Shown one piece after another: positions 17,929-27,429 of a stretch of 64,000 bases of DNA. Under the pieces are notes generated by a model, which saw only the letters and a program-made list of their open reading frames with translations, was not told the origin of the DNA and searched no databases. The stretch spans positions 248,001 to 312,000 of the forward strand of contig OY782875.1 of NCBI GenBank assembly GCA_963678565.1, read 5' to 3'. The position numbers and the translations under genes are program-made. The stretch's first letter is position 1, and each line of letters begins with the position of its first letter. The DNA is from SKHV01 sp963678565. Its GTDB lineage: Bacteria; Bacteroidota; Bacteroidia; Bacteroidales; Prolixibacteraceae.

Positions 17929-20115
17929 ATGGCAACTTTTCGTTTAGCAGCATTCCAAAAACTACTGGAACGCAAACCAATTGAAGTAAAACGCGATTCA
18001 GTTTTAACTTCAGATTATTTTGGGAAACTAGTTTTCAATCGTCCCAAAATGAAAAAATACTTATCGAAAGAAGCATATCTTGCCGTAAACGATGCAATTG
18101 ACAACAATACCACCATCGATCGAAGAGTTGCCGATGCAGTTGCCATTGGAATGAAAGCCTGGGCACTCGACAACAGTGCCACACATTACACCCACTGGTT
18201 TCAACCTTTAACCGACGGTACCGCAGAAAAGCACGATGCTTTTATCGATGAAGACGAGCTTGGCGGTGTGGTAGAATCCTTCTCTGGCAAATTGTTGGCG
18301 CAACAGGAACCCGATGCTTCTTCGTTCCCAAATGGTGGATTACGCCAAACATTCGAAGCTCGTGGATACACCGCTTGGGATGTATCTTCACCTGCTTTTA
18401 TTGTTGGTCAAACCTTGTGTATTCCAACCATTTTTATTTCGTATACCGGAGAAGCGCTCGACTATAAAGCACCTTTGTTAAAAGCTCTCAATGCAATTGA
18501 TAAGGCTGCCGTAGAAGTATGTCAGTTCTTCGATAAAAACGTAAGCAAAGTAAATGCCCAATTGGGTTGGGAACAAGAATATTTTTTAGTAGATGAAGCA
18601 TTATATCAGGCGCGTCCCGACCTTTCGTTAACCGGTCGTACTTTGATGGGGCATTCTTCTTCGAAAGATCAACAATTAGACGACCATTATTTTGGTTCCA
18701 TTCCCGAACGCGTGGGATGTTTCATGACCGAACTCGAAAATGAAGCATATAAATTAGGGATTCCTTGTAAAACCCGACACAACGAAGTCGCACCCAACCA
18801 ATTCGAGATTGCTCCAATTCACGAAGAGTGCAATTTGGCCAACGACCACAACCAGCTCTTAATGGACTTACTTGGGAAAGTTGCCCGGAAACATGGATTT
18901 AGAGTTTTATTGCACGAGAAGCCTTATAAAGGCATCAACGGATCGGGAAAACACAACAACTGGTCGCTAAAAACCAATACCGGGGTCAATCTGTTTGCTC
19001 CAGGAAAAAATCCACGTGGAAATATGCAGTTCCTTACTTTTGTGGTAAATACTTTAATGGCTGTATACAAACATCAGGATTTGTTGCGCGCAACCGCACT
19101 AACAGCATCGAACACGCACCGCTTGGGAGCTAACGAAGCGCCACCGTCAATTATTTCGGCCTTTCTTGGAACCGAGGTAAATAAGATGCTCGACTTGATT
19201 GAGCACAACGTGAGCGATAAAAAAATGACTCCCGAAGAAAAAACTTCGTTGAAACTAAATATTGGTCGTATCCCCGAGATTTTGCTCGACAACACCGACC
19301 GCAACCGTACTTCGCCTTTCGCCTTTACCGGAAATCGTTTTGAGTTCCGTGCTGCAGGTTCGTCGTCGAACTGTGCCTCGCCAATGATTGTGCTCAACAC
19401 TGCCGTTGCAGAACAATTGATTGAATTTAAAAAAGCGGTCGATCAACTAATCGATAAGGGGGTAAAAAAAGATGAAGCTATTTTCCAGATTTTGAAGAAA
19501 TACATTGGCATTTGTAAACCAATTCGCTTCGATGGAAATGGCTACGGAAAAGAATGGATTGAAGAAGCACAACGCCGAGGCTTAAGCAACATTACCGAAG
19601 TGCCCGAGGCTTTAGATGGCTACTTAAAGCCAAGCACCCAAAAAATGTTTGAGAAAATGAGCATCTTCACCGACAAAGAATTAGAAGGTCGTGTAGAAGT
19701 AGAGTACGAAAAATTCATGAAGAAAATCCAGATTGAAGCCCGCGTACTCGGCGATTTGGCAACCAATCATGTAGTGCCAACCGCTGTTCGCTACCAAACT
19801 TTACTCATCGAAAATGTAAAAGGACTGAAAGAGGTATTTGGTGATGAATTTAAAGAACTTGCTGGCAATCGCTTAGATATTATTCGTCAGCTTTCGGAAC
19901 ATATTACCGAAATCAAACAGCAGGTAAACGAAATGATTTCGGCACGTAAAATTGCCAATAAAATTGAAGATTCGCATGATTTGGCAGTTGCATACAACAC
20001 CACTGTAAAACCCTATTTAGATAGCATTCGTTACCATATCGACAAAATGGAAGAAATTGTAGACGACGAATTATGGCCACTACCAAAATACCGCGAATTA
20101 TTGTTTAATAGATAA
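17929..20115 (+). CDS. glnN: Glutamine synthetase type III
   Basis: The 728-residue length and sequence (FRLAAFQKLLERKPIEVKRD at the start, then NAQLGWEQEYFLVD, HNEVAPNQFEIAPIHEE, HEKPYKGINGSGKHNNWSL and FRAAGSSSNCASP) identify GSIII, the dodecameric form typical of Bacteroidota. It makes glutamine from glutamate, ammonia and ATP in the cytoplasm and is the main route of ammonium assimilation. A 7-base AT-only inverted repeat (17859-17865 with 17871-17877) lies in the leader. Control by nitrogen supply is likely but no known operator was recognised. The ATG at 17929 is well supported by the conserved N-terminus. Confidence 0.96.
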   Translation: MATFRLAAFQKLLERKPIEVKRDSVLTSDYFGKLVFNRPKMKKYLSKEAYLAVNDAIDNNTTIDRRVADAVAIGMKAWALDNSATHYTHWFQPLTDGTAEKHDAFIDEDELGGVVESFSGKLLAQQEPDASSFPNGGLRQTFEARGYTAWDVSSPAFIVGQTLCIPTIFISYTGEALDYKAPLLKALNAIDKAAVEVCQFFDKNVSKVNAQLGWEQEYFLVDEALYQARPDLSLTGRTLMGHSSSKDQQLDDHYFGSIPERVGCFMTELENEAYKLGIPCKTRHNEVAPNQFEIAPIHEECNLANDHNQLLMDLLGKVARKHGFRVLLHEKPYKGINGSGKHNNWSLKTNTGVNLFAPGKNPRGNMQFLTFVVNTLMAVYKHQDLLRATALTASNTHRLGANEAPPSIISAFLGTEVNKMLDLIEHNVSDKKMTPEEKTSLKLNIGRIPEILLDNTDRNRTSPFAFTGNRFEFRAAGSSSNCASPMIVLNTAVAEQLIEFKKAVDQLIDKGVKKDEAIFQILKKYIGICKPIRFDGNGYGKEWIEEAQRRGLSNITEVPEALDGYLKPSTQKMFEKMSIFTDKELEGRVEVEYEKFMKKIQIEARVLGDLATNHVVPTAVRYQTLLIENVKGLKEVFGDEFKELAGNRLDIIRQLSEHITEIKQQVNEMISARKIANKIEDSHDLAVAYNTTVKPYLDSIRYHIDKMEEIVDDELWPLPKYRELLFNR

Positions 20116-20497
20116 TATTCCCTACCCCCTTCAAAAGAGTGATTTGGGGCAACAACATTAAGAAGCCTTCATCTTAAAAAACTAAGAACAAAAGTTTCTT
20201 TAAAAGATTTCAATTCGCAACACACAATCATAACTTTTCGTGATTCCCCCTTCAAAGAGGTTAGGGGGAATGTTGCGAGACTCCCCCCTCTTGTTGTAGC
20301 TATCAATTACAACTTTGTTAAACTCATCAATAAGCTACAGTTTTCAATTATCATAGAGAAACTCAACTTTTTAAATTCCCAAAGCAACCAATACTTAACT
20401 ATTTCATCTAAATATTGCATTCAGTTTACATTGCCATACATAATTCAACATATATTTATCAGCACCGATCTTCGAACGATATTAAAAATCAAACACT
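20116..20497. repeat. 382-base gene-free stretch with degenerate C5/G5 palindromic repeats
   Basis: No gene is visible here. Two related palindromic units occur: a degenerate one near 20124-20151 (ACCCCCTTCAAAAGAG then TTTGGGG) and a clear one at 20243-20271, where ATTCCCCC pairs with GGGGGAAT around a 13-base loop. A third relative, in the opposite orientation, lies at 21959-21994. Such units are a kind of dispersed intergenic repeat and may end transcription of glnN. The rest is AT-rich leader before the outer-membrane protein. Confidence 0.6.
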
Positions 20498-21268
20498 ATG
20501 AAGAAAAAAATCACCCTACTCGGAATTGCTTTCTCAATGTTGTTTTCGCTTAATACTAGCGCACAAAACATCGAAGAAATTAGCAAGCCCTGGCAGTTTA
20601 ATATTTACCTCGCTTCCACCGGATTTATCGAAATTCGCCAGCAATCATTCGACTTTATTCGAGGCAACTTTGTCGACTATGAAACTTACTCGAACCTTGT
20701 CGACGCATACTCGTGGAATGCAGCCATCAACCTTGAACGCAAGCTTTTCGACGAGCGCATATCATTTGCAGCAGGCCTACAATACAAGAATATATCGAGC
20801 AACCTCACCCCTAATTACATGTCTAATTACAGCTTTATGATGATCAATATTAGCGATGACTTAGAAAATGCCGATTACATTCGCGTGAAATCACTGACTC
20901 AAAATATCGATTACCTGGGGCTAAATTTTGCAGTTAGGAGTTACTTATTTAACTACCGAATTATTCGCCCCTACTTGAAAGTGGGTAGCAACATCAGCTT
21001 TAATATTTCCGACCAAATGGAAATTGACTTCTTGGTTTCTGAGATGTCGAAAAATAAGGAAAAAATCACACAGTTGTTCGATCCTCCCACCTCGCTTTAC
21101 ATGGTATTAAACACCTATGCTGGCATAAGTATTGGCAACAAAGACTACATCCACCTCGATTTTGAGATGGGCCCCAGCTTTTTGCTATATGGCCGCCCCA
21201 GCAACTTTGGCGCTCCCTTGAGTGCTTTCGATGTACGTTTTGGCTTAGTTTTTCCATTCAGCTTTTAA
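20498..21268 (+). CDS. Predicted outer-membrane beta-barrel protein
   Basis: I do not recognise a named family. The 256-residue product has a signal peptide (ITLLGIAFSMLFSLNTSAQ) followed by alternating hydrophobic/polar strands (WQFNIYLAS, FAAGLQYKN, YLGLNFAVRSYLF, IRPYLKVGSNISF, LNTYAGISIG) and ends in a strand with a terminal Phe (VRFGLVFPFSF), the usual signal for BAM insertion. This pattern suggests a small barrel of about eight to ten strands. It is followed after 26 bases by a lipoprotein gene, and the two probably form an operon. Codon use appears somewhat richer in GC than in the neighbours. Confidence 0.65.
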   Translation: MKKKITLLGIAFSMLFSLNTSAQNIEEISKPWQFNIYLASTGFIEIRQQSFDFIRGNFVDYETYSNLVDAYSWNAAINLERKLFDERISFAAGLQYKNISSNLTPNYMSNYSFMMINISDDLENADYIRVKSLTQNIDYLGLNFAVRSYLFNYRIIRPYLKVGSNISFNISDQMEIDFLVSEMSKNKEKITQLFDPPTSLYMVLNTYAGISIGNKDYIHLDFEMGPSFLLYGRPSNFGAPLSAFDVRFGLVFPFSF

Positions 21269-21294
21269 TTAAAACAACCATCAAATTCGAAAAA

Positions 21295-21915
21295 ATGAAA
21301 ACAAGAACAATTTATACACTTTTAATTGTAGCTTCAATGGTAACATTGTTTAGCTGCGATGTTGCTTACGATTCAGATTACTATCTCGAAGAAAGCACTT
21401 ACATATCCGACCCGGCGGTACCTGAACTCCCCATCTATTCTGAATTTGGCTACAATACCTTTGGTGTACGTCTCGATCGCGATTTCGTAATATTTCGCAA
21501 CGATGTGTACCCCACAAAGGTGTTTGTAGAAGGTGATACTACTTCTTTTATTTTCAACGGGATGAGAAAGAGCTCGCATCAAATTTACAACCTCACATTT
21601 AAGGTGCCCAATTTGCCTTTCGACGTTGAAACCGATTTGGTTTCGCTGAATGAACAAAGCATTAACTTGAAAAGCGATAGTATTGCTGTTGAAATCTACG
21701 ATCAACGCACCGGCAAAACATTCCAGCCCCAAATTCTAACCGGCGAGCTAAACTTTAATCGCCTGCAAAGCCTACAGGTCGATGAGGATAAAAAAGGGGT
21801 AATCATGTCGGGAACTTTTCAATTCAAAACCATTATTAACAATACTCCCGTTGCCTTTATGGACGGACGATTTGATGTGATCATTGGCTACTCTACCTTC
21901 TATGTTCTGGATTGA
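21295..21915 (+). CDS. Hypothetical lipoprotein
   Basis: A 206-residue protein with a lipoprotein signal (TLLIVASMVTLFSC, lipidated Cys-21) followed by an acidic segment (DVAYDSDYYLEES), which in Bacteroidota can direct surface exposure. The rest is predicted beta-strand rich (FGVRLDRDFVIF, IYNLTFKVPN, GVIMSGTFQFKTI, RFDVIIGYSTF) without any motif I recognise. Its pairing with the predicted outer-membrane barrel 26 bases upstream suggests the two work together at the outer membrane. Function unknown. Confidence 0.6.
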   Translation: MKTRTIYTLLIVASMVTLFSCDVAYDSDYYLEESTYISDPAVPELPIYSEFGYNTFGVRLDRDFVIFRNDVYPTKVFVEGDTTSFIFNGMRKSSHQIYNLTFKVPNLPFDVETDLVSLNEQSINLKSDSIAVEIYDQRTGKTFQPQILTGELNFNRLQSLQVDEDKKGVIMSGTFQFKTIINNTPVAFMDGRFDVIIGYSTFYVLD

Positions 21916-21958
21916 GATTATAAAAATTAATAATTGTTGAAAATAAACATCCCCCTAA

Positions 21959-22000
21959 CCCACTTTAAAAGATGCTAGGGGGATTTTCTTTTCTGCTCTA
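21959..22000 (+). terminator. C5/G5 palindrome acting as likely terminator of the barrel-lipoprotein operon
   Basis: ATCCCCCTA (21959-21967) pairs with TAGGGGGAT (21986-21994) around an 18-base loop, followed by TTTCTTTT. The unit belongs to the same degenerate palindrome family as that at 20243-20271, in reverse orientation. Confidence 0.6.
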
Positions 22001-22091
22001 AACATCTTTACTGCAACATTCTCAGGGCAGTTTATGCTGATTAATTTTATTCTTTTACATCTATAAAATGCATAATTGCTAAGGAACATGG

Positions 22092-22428
22092 TAAACGTTA
22101 GAATCGTTTATTGTAACTTACTGAAGCATTAATTACAACCCTATTAACTATCAATAGTTACAACAGTATAAGTATTCGAATTATTGTACTTCGCCTTAAA
22201 GCGAATACAAAGAGTTATTGCACTACAAGCCTGATCTGTAGTGGCTAAAAGAAACCATAAACTCCTACATAAGCTGTAATCACAAGGGTTATAGCTTTTT
22301 TCATTTTACACTTGAAACAGTCGCCAAGTGTTCTGGCGATAGCGCCGCAACCTTCGGTATAAAGGAATACTTATGTGGCGACACTGCTTTATAAGTATTA
22401 CCTTATGTTCTTTAGATTTTATCTAAAG
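22092..22428 (+). other. Hairpin-rich intergenic region, candidate structured RNA or pheS leader
   Basis: The 662-base gap before pheS holds no gene, but between 22092 and 22428 there are perfect or near-perfect short hairpins in a row: 22092-22097/22105-22110, 22145-22150/22155-22160, 22172-22178/22202-22208 (competing with 22190-22194/22201-22205), 22221-22227/22237-22243, 22271-22279/22289-22297 followed by a T-run, 22321-22326/22334-22339, 22366-22374/22391-22399 and 22410-22417/22421-22428. TCGCCA at 22321 can pair either with TGGCGA at 22334 or with the same hexamer at 22376 inside the loop of the next hairpin, giving alternative folds. No match to tmRNA, RNase P or 6S signature sequence was recognised. 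Confidence 0.4.
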
Positions 22429-22542
22429 TTTAATCCGTTGAATCGACTTCCTCAGCAGCATACTTCGATGATCGCAGCCAGCAGAATACATGAAGTTTTT
22501 ACATTAACCGTCTGTTTTTATGAGCAGTATCAGAATTTCTTT

Positions 22543-22550
22543 TAATTTTG
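22543..22550 (+). promoter_or_regulatory. Candidate -7 element (TAATTTTG) for pheS
   Basis: Exact TAnnTTTG match 27 bases before the pheS start codon at 22578. It also argues against the longer in-frame start at 22548. No good TTG was found at the -33 position. Confidence 0.45.
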
Positions 22551-22577
22551 TGGCTTTCAAATAAAATCATCAGAAGC

Positions 22578-23597
22578 ATGTTAGATAAAATCAAAGCGTT
22601 GCAGGAAGAGATTGATGCAATAAAAGCTGACAGTCTGGAGCAGGCAGAAGAGTTACGAATAAAGTATCTGAGTAAAAAAGGACTTATTTCACAACTTTTT
22701 GGTGAGTTTAAAAATGTACCTAACGATCAGAAAAAAGCAGTGGGTGCTACCATTAATACGCTTAAAAACTTTGCACAAGATAAAATCAATTCCTTAAAAG
22801 AATCGTTTACTCAAGCCGATACCGGTTCAAAAGGTGAGGATTTAACCTTATCGGGAGAGCCTTTAAAATTAGGTACCCGTCATCCATTGGCGATTGTGCG
22901 CAACGAGATTATCGACATTTTTGCTCGCTTAGGTTTTGTGGTGAATGTTGGACAAGAAATTGAAGACGACTGGCACGTATTTTCAGCCTTGAACTTTCCA
23001 CCAGAACACCCAGCGCGCGACATGCAGGATACTTTCTTCATCGAAAAAGATCCCGATGTTTTGCTACGTACTCACACTTCGAGTGTACAGGTACGTGTAA
23101 TGGAAAAATCGGAACCACCCATTCGTGCCATTTTCCCGGGTCGTGTATTCCGGAACGAAGCAATTTCGGCACGAGCACACTGTATTTTCCACCAAGTTGA
23201 AGGTTTATATGTTGACGAAAACGTTTCGTTTGCCGACTTAAAACAAACCTTGTTGTACTTCGCTCGCGAACTGTTTGGTGAGAAAACCGAAATTCGTTTG
23301 CGCCCTTCTTACTTCCCATTCACTGAGCCATCGGCTGAAATGGATGTAAGCTGTTCGATTTGCGGTGGTAAGGGATGTAACGTTTGTAAATACACCGGAT
23401 GGCTTGAGATTTTAGGATGCGGAATGGTTGATCCAAACGTATTGGAAAGCTCTAACATCGACAGTAAAAAATACACCGGATTTGCCTTTGGAATGGGTGT
23501 TGAACGTATTACCATGCTGAAATATGGAATAAAAGATTTACGTCTGTTTTTCGAAAACGATGTTCGCTTTTTGGAACAATTTCAATCGGCGCAATAA
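22578..23597 (+). CDS. pheS: Phenylalanine--tRNA ligase alpha subunit
   Basis: The 339-residue protein charges tRNA-Phe with phenylalanine as part of an alpha2-beta2 complex with PheT, which is not in this window. It begins MLDKIKALQEEIDAI (start at 22578 chosen over 22548 from homology), has an N-terminal coiled-coil arm, then the class II catalytic core: RTHTSSVQVRVM, motif 2 (VFRNEAISARAHCIFHQVEG) and motif 3 (GFAFGMGVERITML). The Cys-rich insert CSICGGKGCNVCK (about residues 257-269) is a zinc-knuckle-like feature seen in many PheS. A long structured leader precedes it and a strong terminator follows. Confidence 0.96.
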   Translation: MLDKIKALQEEIDAIKADSLEQAEELRIKYLSKKGLISQLFGEFKNVPNDQKKAVGATINTLKNFAQDKINSLKESFTQADTGSKGEDLTLSGEPLKLGTRHPLAIVRNEIIDIFARLGFVVNVGQEIEDDWHVFSALNFPPEHPARDMQDTFFIEKDPDVLLRTHTSSVQVRVMEKSEPPIRAIFPGRVFRNEAISARAHCIFHQVEGLYVDENVSFADLKQTLLYFARELFGEKTEIRLRPSYFPFTEPSAEMDVSCSICGGKGCNVCKYTGWLEILGCGMVDPNVLESSNIDSKKYTGFAFGMGVERITMLKYGIKDLRLFFENDVRFLEQFQSAQ

Positions 23598-23627
23598 AGC
23601 AAGCACAATAAACAAGATAAAAATTGA

Positions 23628-23663
23628 AACGAGTGACTTTTAAAAAGGTCGCTCGTTTTTTTT
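23628..23663 (+). terminator. Rho-independent terminator of pheS
   Basis: AACGAGTGAC (23628-23637) pairs with GTCGCTCGTT (23648-23657) with one G-T wobble; the T-run follows directly. Confidence 0.88.
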
Positions 23664-23829
23664 AAAATTTTGATTCCTACGGGGTGAAGCCAGAGTGATG
23701 CGTTTAAACAGCGTAAGATTACCCCCGAATTCGACCTTTCCATTCCCTGAATAAACCCGGATTCAATCTATTTTTCGCTTAGTATTTAGAAATAATTACT
23801 TTAGTAACACTTTACTAACTACTAATTTA

Positions 23830-26800
23830 ATGTTTGACGAAAAGAGGCAGGGACAAAAAATATCTAATTTTTTCGATCGATTTGCTTTATTAATATTTGG
23901 AATTGGTACATTAATAAGCAATACTATCACGGCACAAGAACTAAGAATCAATGAGCTCATGTCGTCGAATCACTCCTTTTTAATTGATGCAGATGGGGAA
24001 TCTTCCGATTGGTTTGAAATTTTGAACACAAGCAATTCTGCAATCAATCTTGATGACTACCGAATAAGCGACAACAACAACTTTCAAAGTGCTTGGGAAT
24101 TTCCGCCAATTGAACTTAATGCAAGTCAGTATTTAATGCTATTTGCATCGGGGAAAGATCGTTCTGATTTTTCGTACTACTGGCGCACCATTATTGATCA
24201 GGGAGATGAATGGAAATATCATTTACCCAATGAAGCTCCTTCAAAAATTTGGAATACCATTTATTTTAACGACGAAGAATGGATCACTGGAACAAGCGGT
24301 TTTGGCTATGGCGATAACGACGATCAAACCGAGTTACCATCAACAGCTTCCGTTTTTATCCGCAAAGAATTTAACATCGATGATGTTTCAAAAATAAAGG
24401 AGGCCATCCTTCACATAGATTACGATGACGCTTTTGTGGCGTATATCAACGGAAAAGAAATTGCCCGTTCGAATATCACCTCAGAAGGACCTCCTTCTTA
24501 CTATGCTTTTGCAGACAATAGCTCGCATGAAGCCCTAATTTATCAGGGAATTACCCCCGAAGCCTTCGCAATAGACTTAAATTCCGCTCCACTAAGAAAC
24601 GGAAAAAACGCATTGGCCATTCAAGTGCATAACGCAACCCAAAATAGTTCCGATTTAACTGCAATTCCATTTTTATCTTTGGCTTATACTGAATATGTCG
24701 AAGGAAGTACCAACCCAATGTTTAAATTCCCTAAAAGTGAACTTCATACCGATTTTAAACTAAATTCAGATGGTGAAACCTTATACCTTTTTAAAGATTC
24801 ACTCCTAGTTGATTCTTTACAATTTCCGGCATTACACGCCGATATTTCGTATGGAATTGATGAATTAAGTTCGAAGGGAGCATCGTATTTCGAAGAACCT
24901 ACCCCTTCAGCAAAAAACAGAGTTGCTTTCTCAAGCTTGTCGGGAAATGTTCAATTCTCGCTTCCGGGAGGAATTTATAATTCAGCCATTTCGGTTTACT
25001 TAAGTTCTGACAATCCCAATGATAAAATTTACTACACCACCAACAATCTAGAGCCAACTGAAAATGACAATTTATACCTCGGCCCAATCACAATTAACGA
25101 AACTACCAACCTTAGGGCTAAAGTGATTAATGAAAGCGGAATTCCTGGTTTCGTTTATACTCAAAGTTACTTTTTCGATATACAACATGATGTGCCAATA
25201 ATTTCTTTGGTTACTGATCCAGCAAATTTCTTTGATGATTTAATCGGAATCTATGTTAATGGATCTTTTCAACATCCATCATCGGGAGAAAATTGTGATG
25301 GCGGTCAAAATTTCTGGCAAGATTGGGAACGCCCCGTGCATATTAGCATGATTAAACCCGATGGTACATTGGCTTTTGAGCAAAATGCAGGAATAAAAAT
25401 ATTTGGTGGCTGCTCTAGAGGTTTCGATCAAAAATCCCTTTCAGTACGATTCAGAAAAGAATATGGAAAACCAACCTTGATATACAAAGTTTTCGATGAG
25501 TTGGACATTGAAGAGTTTAGCAACTTAAACCTCCGAAATTCAGGAAATGACTGGAATAACACCATGATGCGAGATGGGTTACTAAGAAATTTCTTTCCTG
25601 AACAAATTGACAAGCAAGCTTTTGAACCAGCAGTGGTTTATATAAATGGAGAATACTGGGGAATTCATAATATTAGAGAACGTTCCGATGACGAATTCAT
25701 TGAATCGCATCACGATGTAAACAATAGCTCCGTTAATATTATGGAGTTTCATGTGAATTGGAAATTGAATGAAGTACGCGGTGATGGAAAAAGTTATTTA
25801 GACCTACTTGACTTTATTGAAAACAACGACATTCAATTAGCCAAAAATTTCATGGTGGTTAAGAATGCCATTGATATAGAAAATTTTGCACTGTATCAAG
25901 CTTGTAATATCGCTTTAAAAAATACTGATTGGCCGGGAAATAATGTAAAATTTTGGAGTAGTGTAGAGAAAGATAACTTATGGCGTTGGATTACCTATGA
26001 TCTTGATTTTGGTTTTGAAGATATTTCACACAACACCTTAATATTTGCCTTACAAAACAATGGTCCGACATGGCCAAATCCACCTGAATCAACTTATTTA
26101 CTTCGTAAATTAATTCGGAATCCGGAATTCCGTTTCATATTTATTAATGCCTTTTCTGATGTCTTTAATACACTTTGGCAACAAGAACGTGTAGAAGATT
26201 TAATTAGTAATATGAAAAATGATATCAGTGGTGAAATAAAACAACATATGAACCGCTGGGGAGGAAATTCTGAAGGTTGGAGCGATAGAGTTAACTATTA
26301 TCAAACTTATGCAAATCAACGTCCTGTTGTTGTAAAAAAACATATAGAAGAATATTTTGGATTAAGCGGCGAGTTTGATTTAACTCTAAAAGTTAGAGAC
26401 ACTGCTCATGGTTCTATAAAACTGAATTCAATTGAACCCCAAAATTATCCATGGACTGGATCTTATTTTAAAGGAAATACACAAAGGGCTGTTGCAATTC
26501 CCAAAAAAGGCTACCACTTTGTAATGTGGAAAGGTCCTAAAACTTCTTTTGAAGATACGCTGATTTTTTCAGCGAATGAAGCAACAACACTTACAGCTAT
26601 TTTTGGGAAAAATATCGATTATAATGACCAATTGGTGATCAACGAAATATTTTATAAAAACTTGAAAGACACTATTTCAAACGACTGGGTTGAACTATAT
26701 AATACAACCGATTTTGCAATAGATCTATCTGGCTTTATACTAAAAGATGATCAGGACGACCATCAATATATATTTCCGGAAAACACTATTATTGAAGGAA

Positions 26801-27360
26801 AGGATTATTTAGTAGTTGCAGCTGACACCTCAATATTTAAATCGGTTTACGATACTACGGCTAATTTGTATGGTGAACTGGGATTTGGATTTGGAAATCC
26901 GAATGATGTCGTCAGATTGTATGATACCGATGAATTTCTAATCGACTCGATTAACTATTTCAATAACAAAACCTTCAATTCCTTCTCTTATCAACAATTC
27001 AACGATAATGATTCTATTAAATGGATTGCAGTTGAAGGACAAGGAACACCGTTTTCAGAAAACAAAATGAATAAAATTGATGCAGCATTTCAGATTAGTA
27101 ATAAAACTGTATTAAATGCCTATCCAAATCCAATTCAAGAGGTACTCAATATTCGTTACGAAATTCCAATTGCAACAAATACAAACATCCGTTTAATTAA
27201 CCAAACCGGACGAGTTGTTGCCATGCTGGAAGATGGAACCAAAAGAAAAGGTACTTATCAAATAGTTTGGAACAAAGCTGCAACACTTTCCTCGGGGATG
27301 TATATTTTAGAAATAGAAACCAATCTTGGCAAAAAGTATCAAAAAGTAATGAAGCTCTAA
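23830..27360 (+). CDS. Very large secreted CotH-kinase/lamin-tail protein with T9SS sorting domain
   Basis: A 1176-residue exported protein. Domains in order: signal segment (about 20-36), a lamin-tail domain from about 37 (LRINELMSSNHSF, DWFEILNTS), a galactose-binding-like segment (about 120-290), a chitobiase/Fn3-associated module from about 372 (IYYTTNNLEPTENDN), a CotH spore-coat-type kinase domain (about 455-760) with FGGCSRGFDQKSL, LRNSGNDWNNTMMRD, NGEYWGIHNIRER and the metal/ATP block WITYDLDFGFED near 720, a divergent InlB-like repeat (about 850-920, GYHFVMWKG), a second lamin-tail domain near 935-1010, and a T9SS tail from about 1095 (NAYPNPIQEVLNIRY). CotH proteins of bacteria include atypical secreted protein kinases; the substrate here is unknown. 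The gene stands alone between two terminators. Confidence 0.88.
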   Translation: MFDEKRQGQKISNFFDRFALLIFGIGTLISNTITAQELRINELMSSNHSFLIDADGESSDWFEILNTSNSAINLDDYRISDNNNFQSAWEFPPIELNASQYLMLFASGKDRSDFSYYWRTIIDQGDEWKYHLPNEAPSKIWNTIYFNDEEWITGTSGFGYGDNDDQTELPSTASVFIRKEFNIDDVSKIKEAILHIDYDDAFVAYINGKEIARSNITSEGPPSYYAFADNSSHEALIYQGITPEAFAIDLNSAPLRNGKNALAIQVHNATQNSSDLTAIPFLSLAYTEYVEGSTNPMFKFPKSELHTDFKLNSDGETLYLFKDSLLVDSLQFPALHADISYGIDELSSKGASYFEEPTPSAKNRVAFSSLSGNVQFSLPGGIYNSAISVYLSSDNPNDKIYYTTNNLEPTENDNLYLGPITINETTNLRAKVINESGIPGFVYTQSYFFDIQHDVPIISLVTDPANFFDDLIGIYVNGSFQHPSSGENCDGGQNFWQDWERPVHISMIKPDGTLAFEQNAGIKIFGGCSRGFDQKSLSVRFRKEYGKPTLIYKVFDELDIEEFSNLNLRNSGNDWNNTMMRDGLLRNFFPEQIDKQAFEPAVVYINGEYWGIHNIRERSDDEFIESHHDVNNSSVNIMEFHVNWKLNEVRGDGKSYLDLLDFIENNDIQLAKNFMVVKNAIDIENFALYQACNIALKNTDWPGNNVKFWSSVEKDNLWRWITYDLDFGFEDISHNTLIFALQNNGPTWPNPPESTYLLRKLIRNPEFRFIFINAFSDVFNTLWQQERVEDLISNMKNDISGEIKQHMNRWGGNSEGWSDRVNYYQTYANQRPVVVKKHIEEYFGLSGEFDLTLKVRDTAHGSIKLNSIEPQNYPWTGSYFKGNTQRAVAIPKKGYHFVMWKGPKTSFEDTLIFSANEATTLTAIFGKNIDYNDQLVINEIFYKNLKDTISNDWVELYNTTDFAIDLSGFILKDDQDDHQYIFPENTIIEGKDYLVVAADTSIFKSVYDTTANLYGELGFGFGNPNDVVRLYDTDEFLIDSINYFNNKTFNSFSYQQFNDNDSIKWIAVEGQGTPFSENKMNKIDAAFQISNKTVLNAYPNPIQEVLNIRYEIPIATNTNIRLINQTGRVVAMLEDGTKRKGTYQIVWNKAATLSSGMYILEIETNLGKKYQKVMKL

Positions 27361-27373
27361 TTTTCAAGCATAA

Positions 27374-27404
27374 AAAAGGAAGGAACTTACTGTCCCTTCC
27401 TTTT
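27374..27404. terminator. Bidirectional terminator between the CotH and ABC-F genes
   Basis: A 13-position stem with one mismatch (27374-27386 with 27392-27404) and a five-base loop, flanked by A-run on one side and T-run on the other, lies between two convergent genes. Confidence 0.8.
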
Positions 27405-27429
27405 ATGTATTTTATGTTTTGTCTAAAAT

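Noticed and set aside
22092..22428. tRNA, tmRNA or RNase P gene in the hairpin-rich gap
   Set aside because: No cloverleaf with a T-loop GGTTCGAATC, no CCA end and no conserved RNase P or tmRNA core sequence was found.
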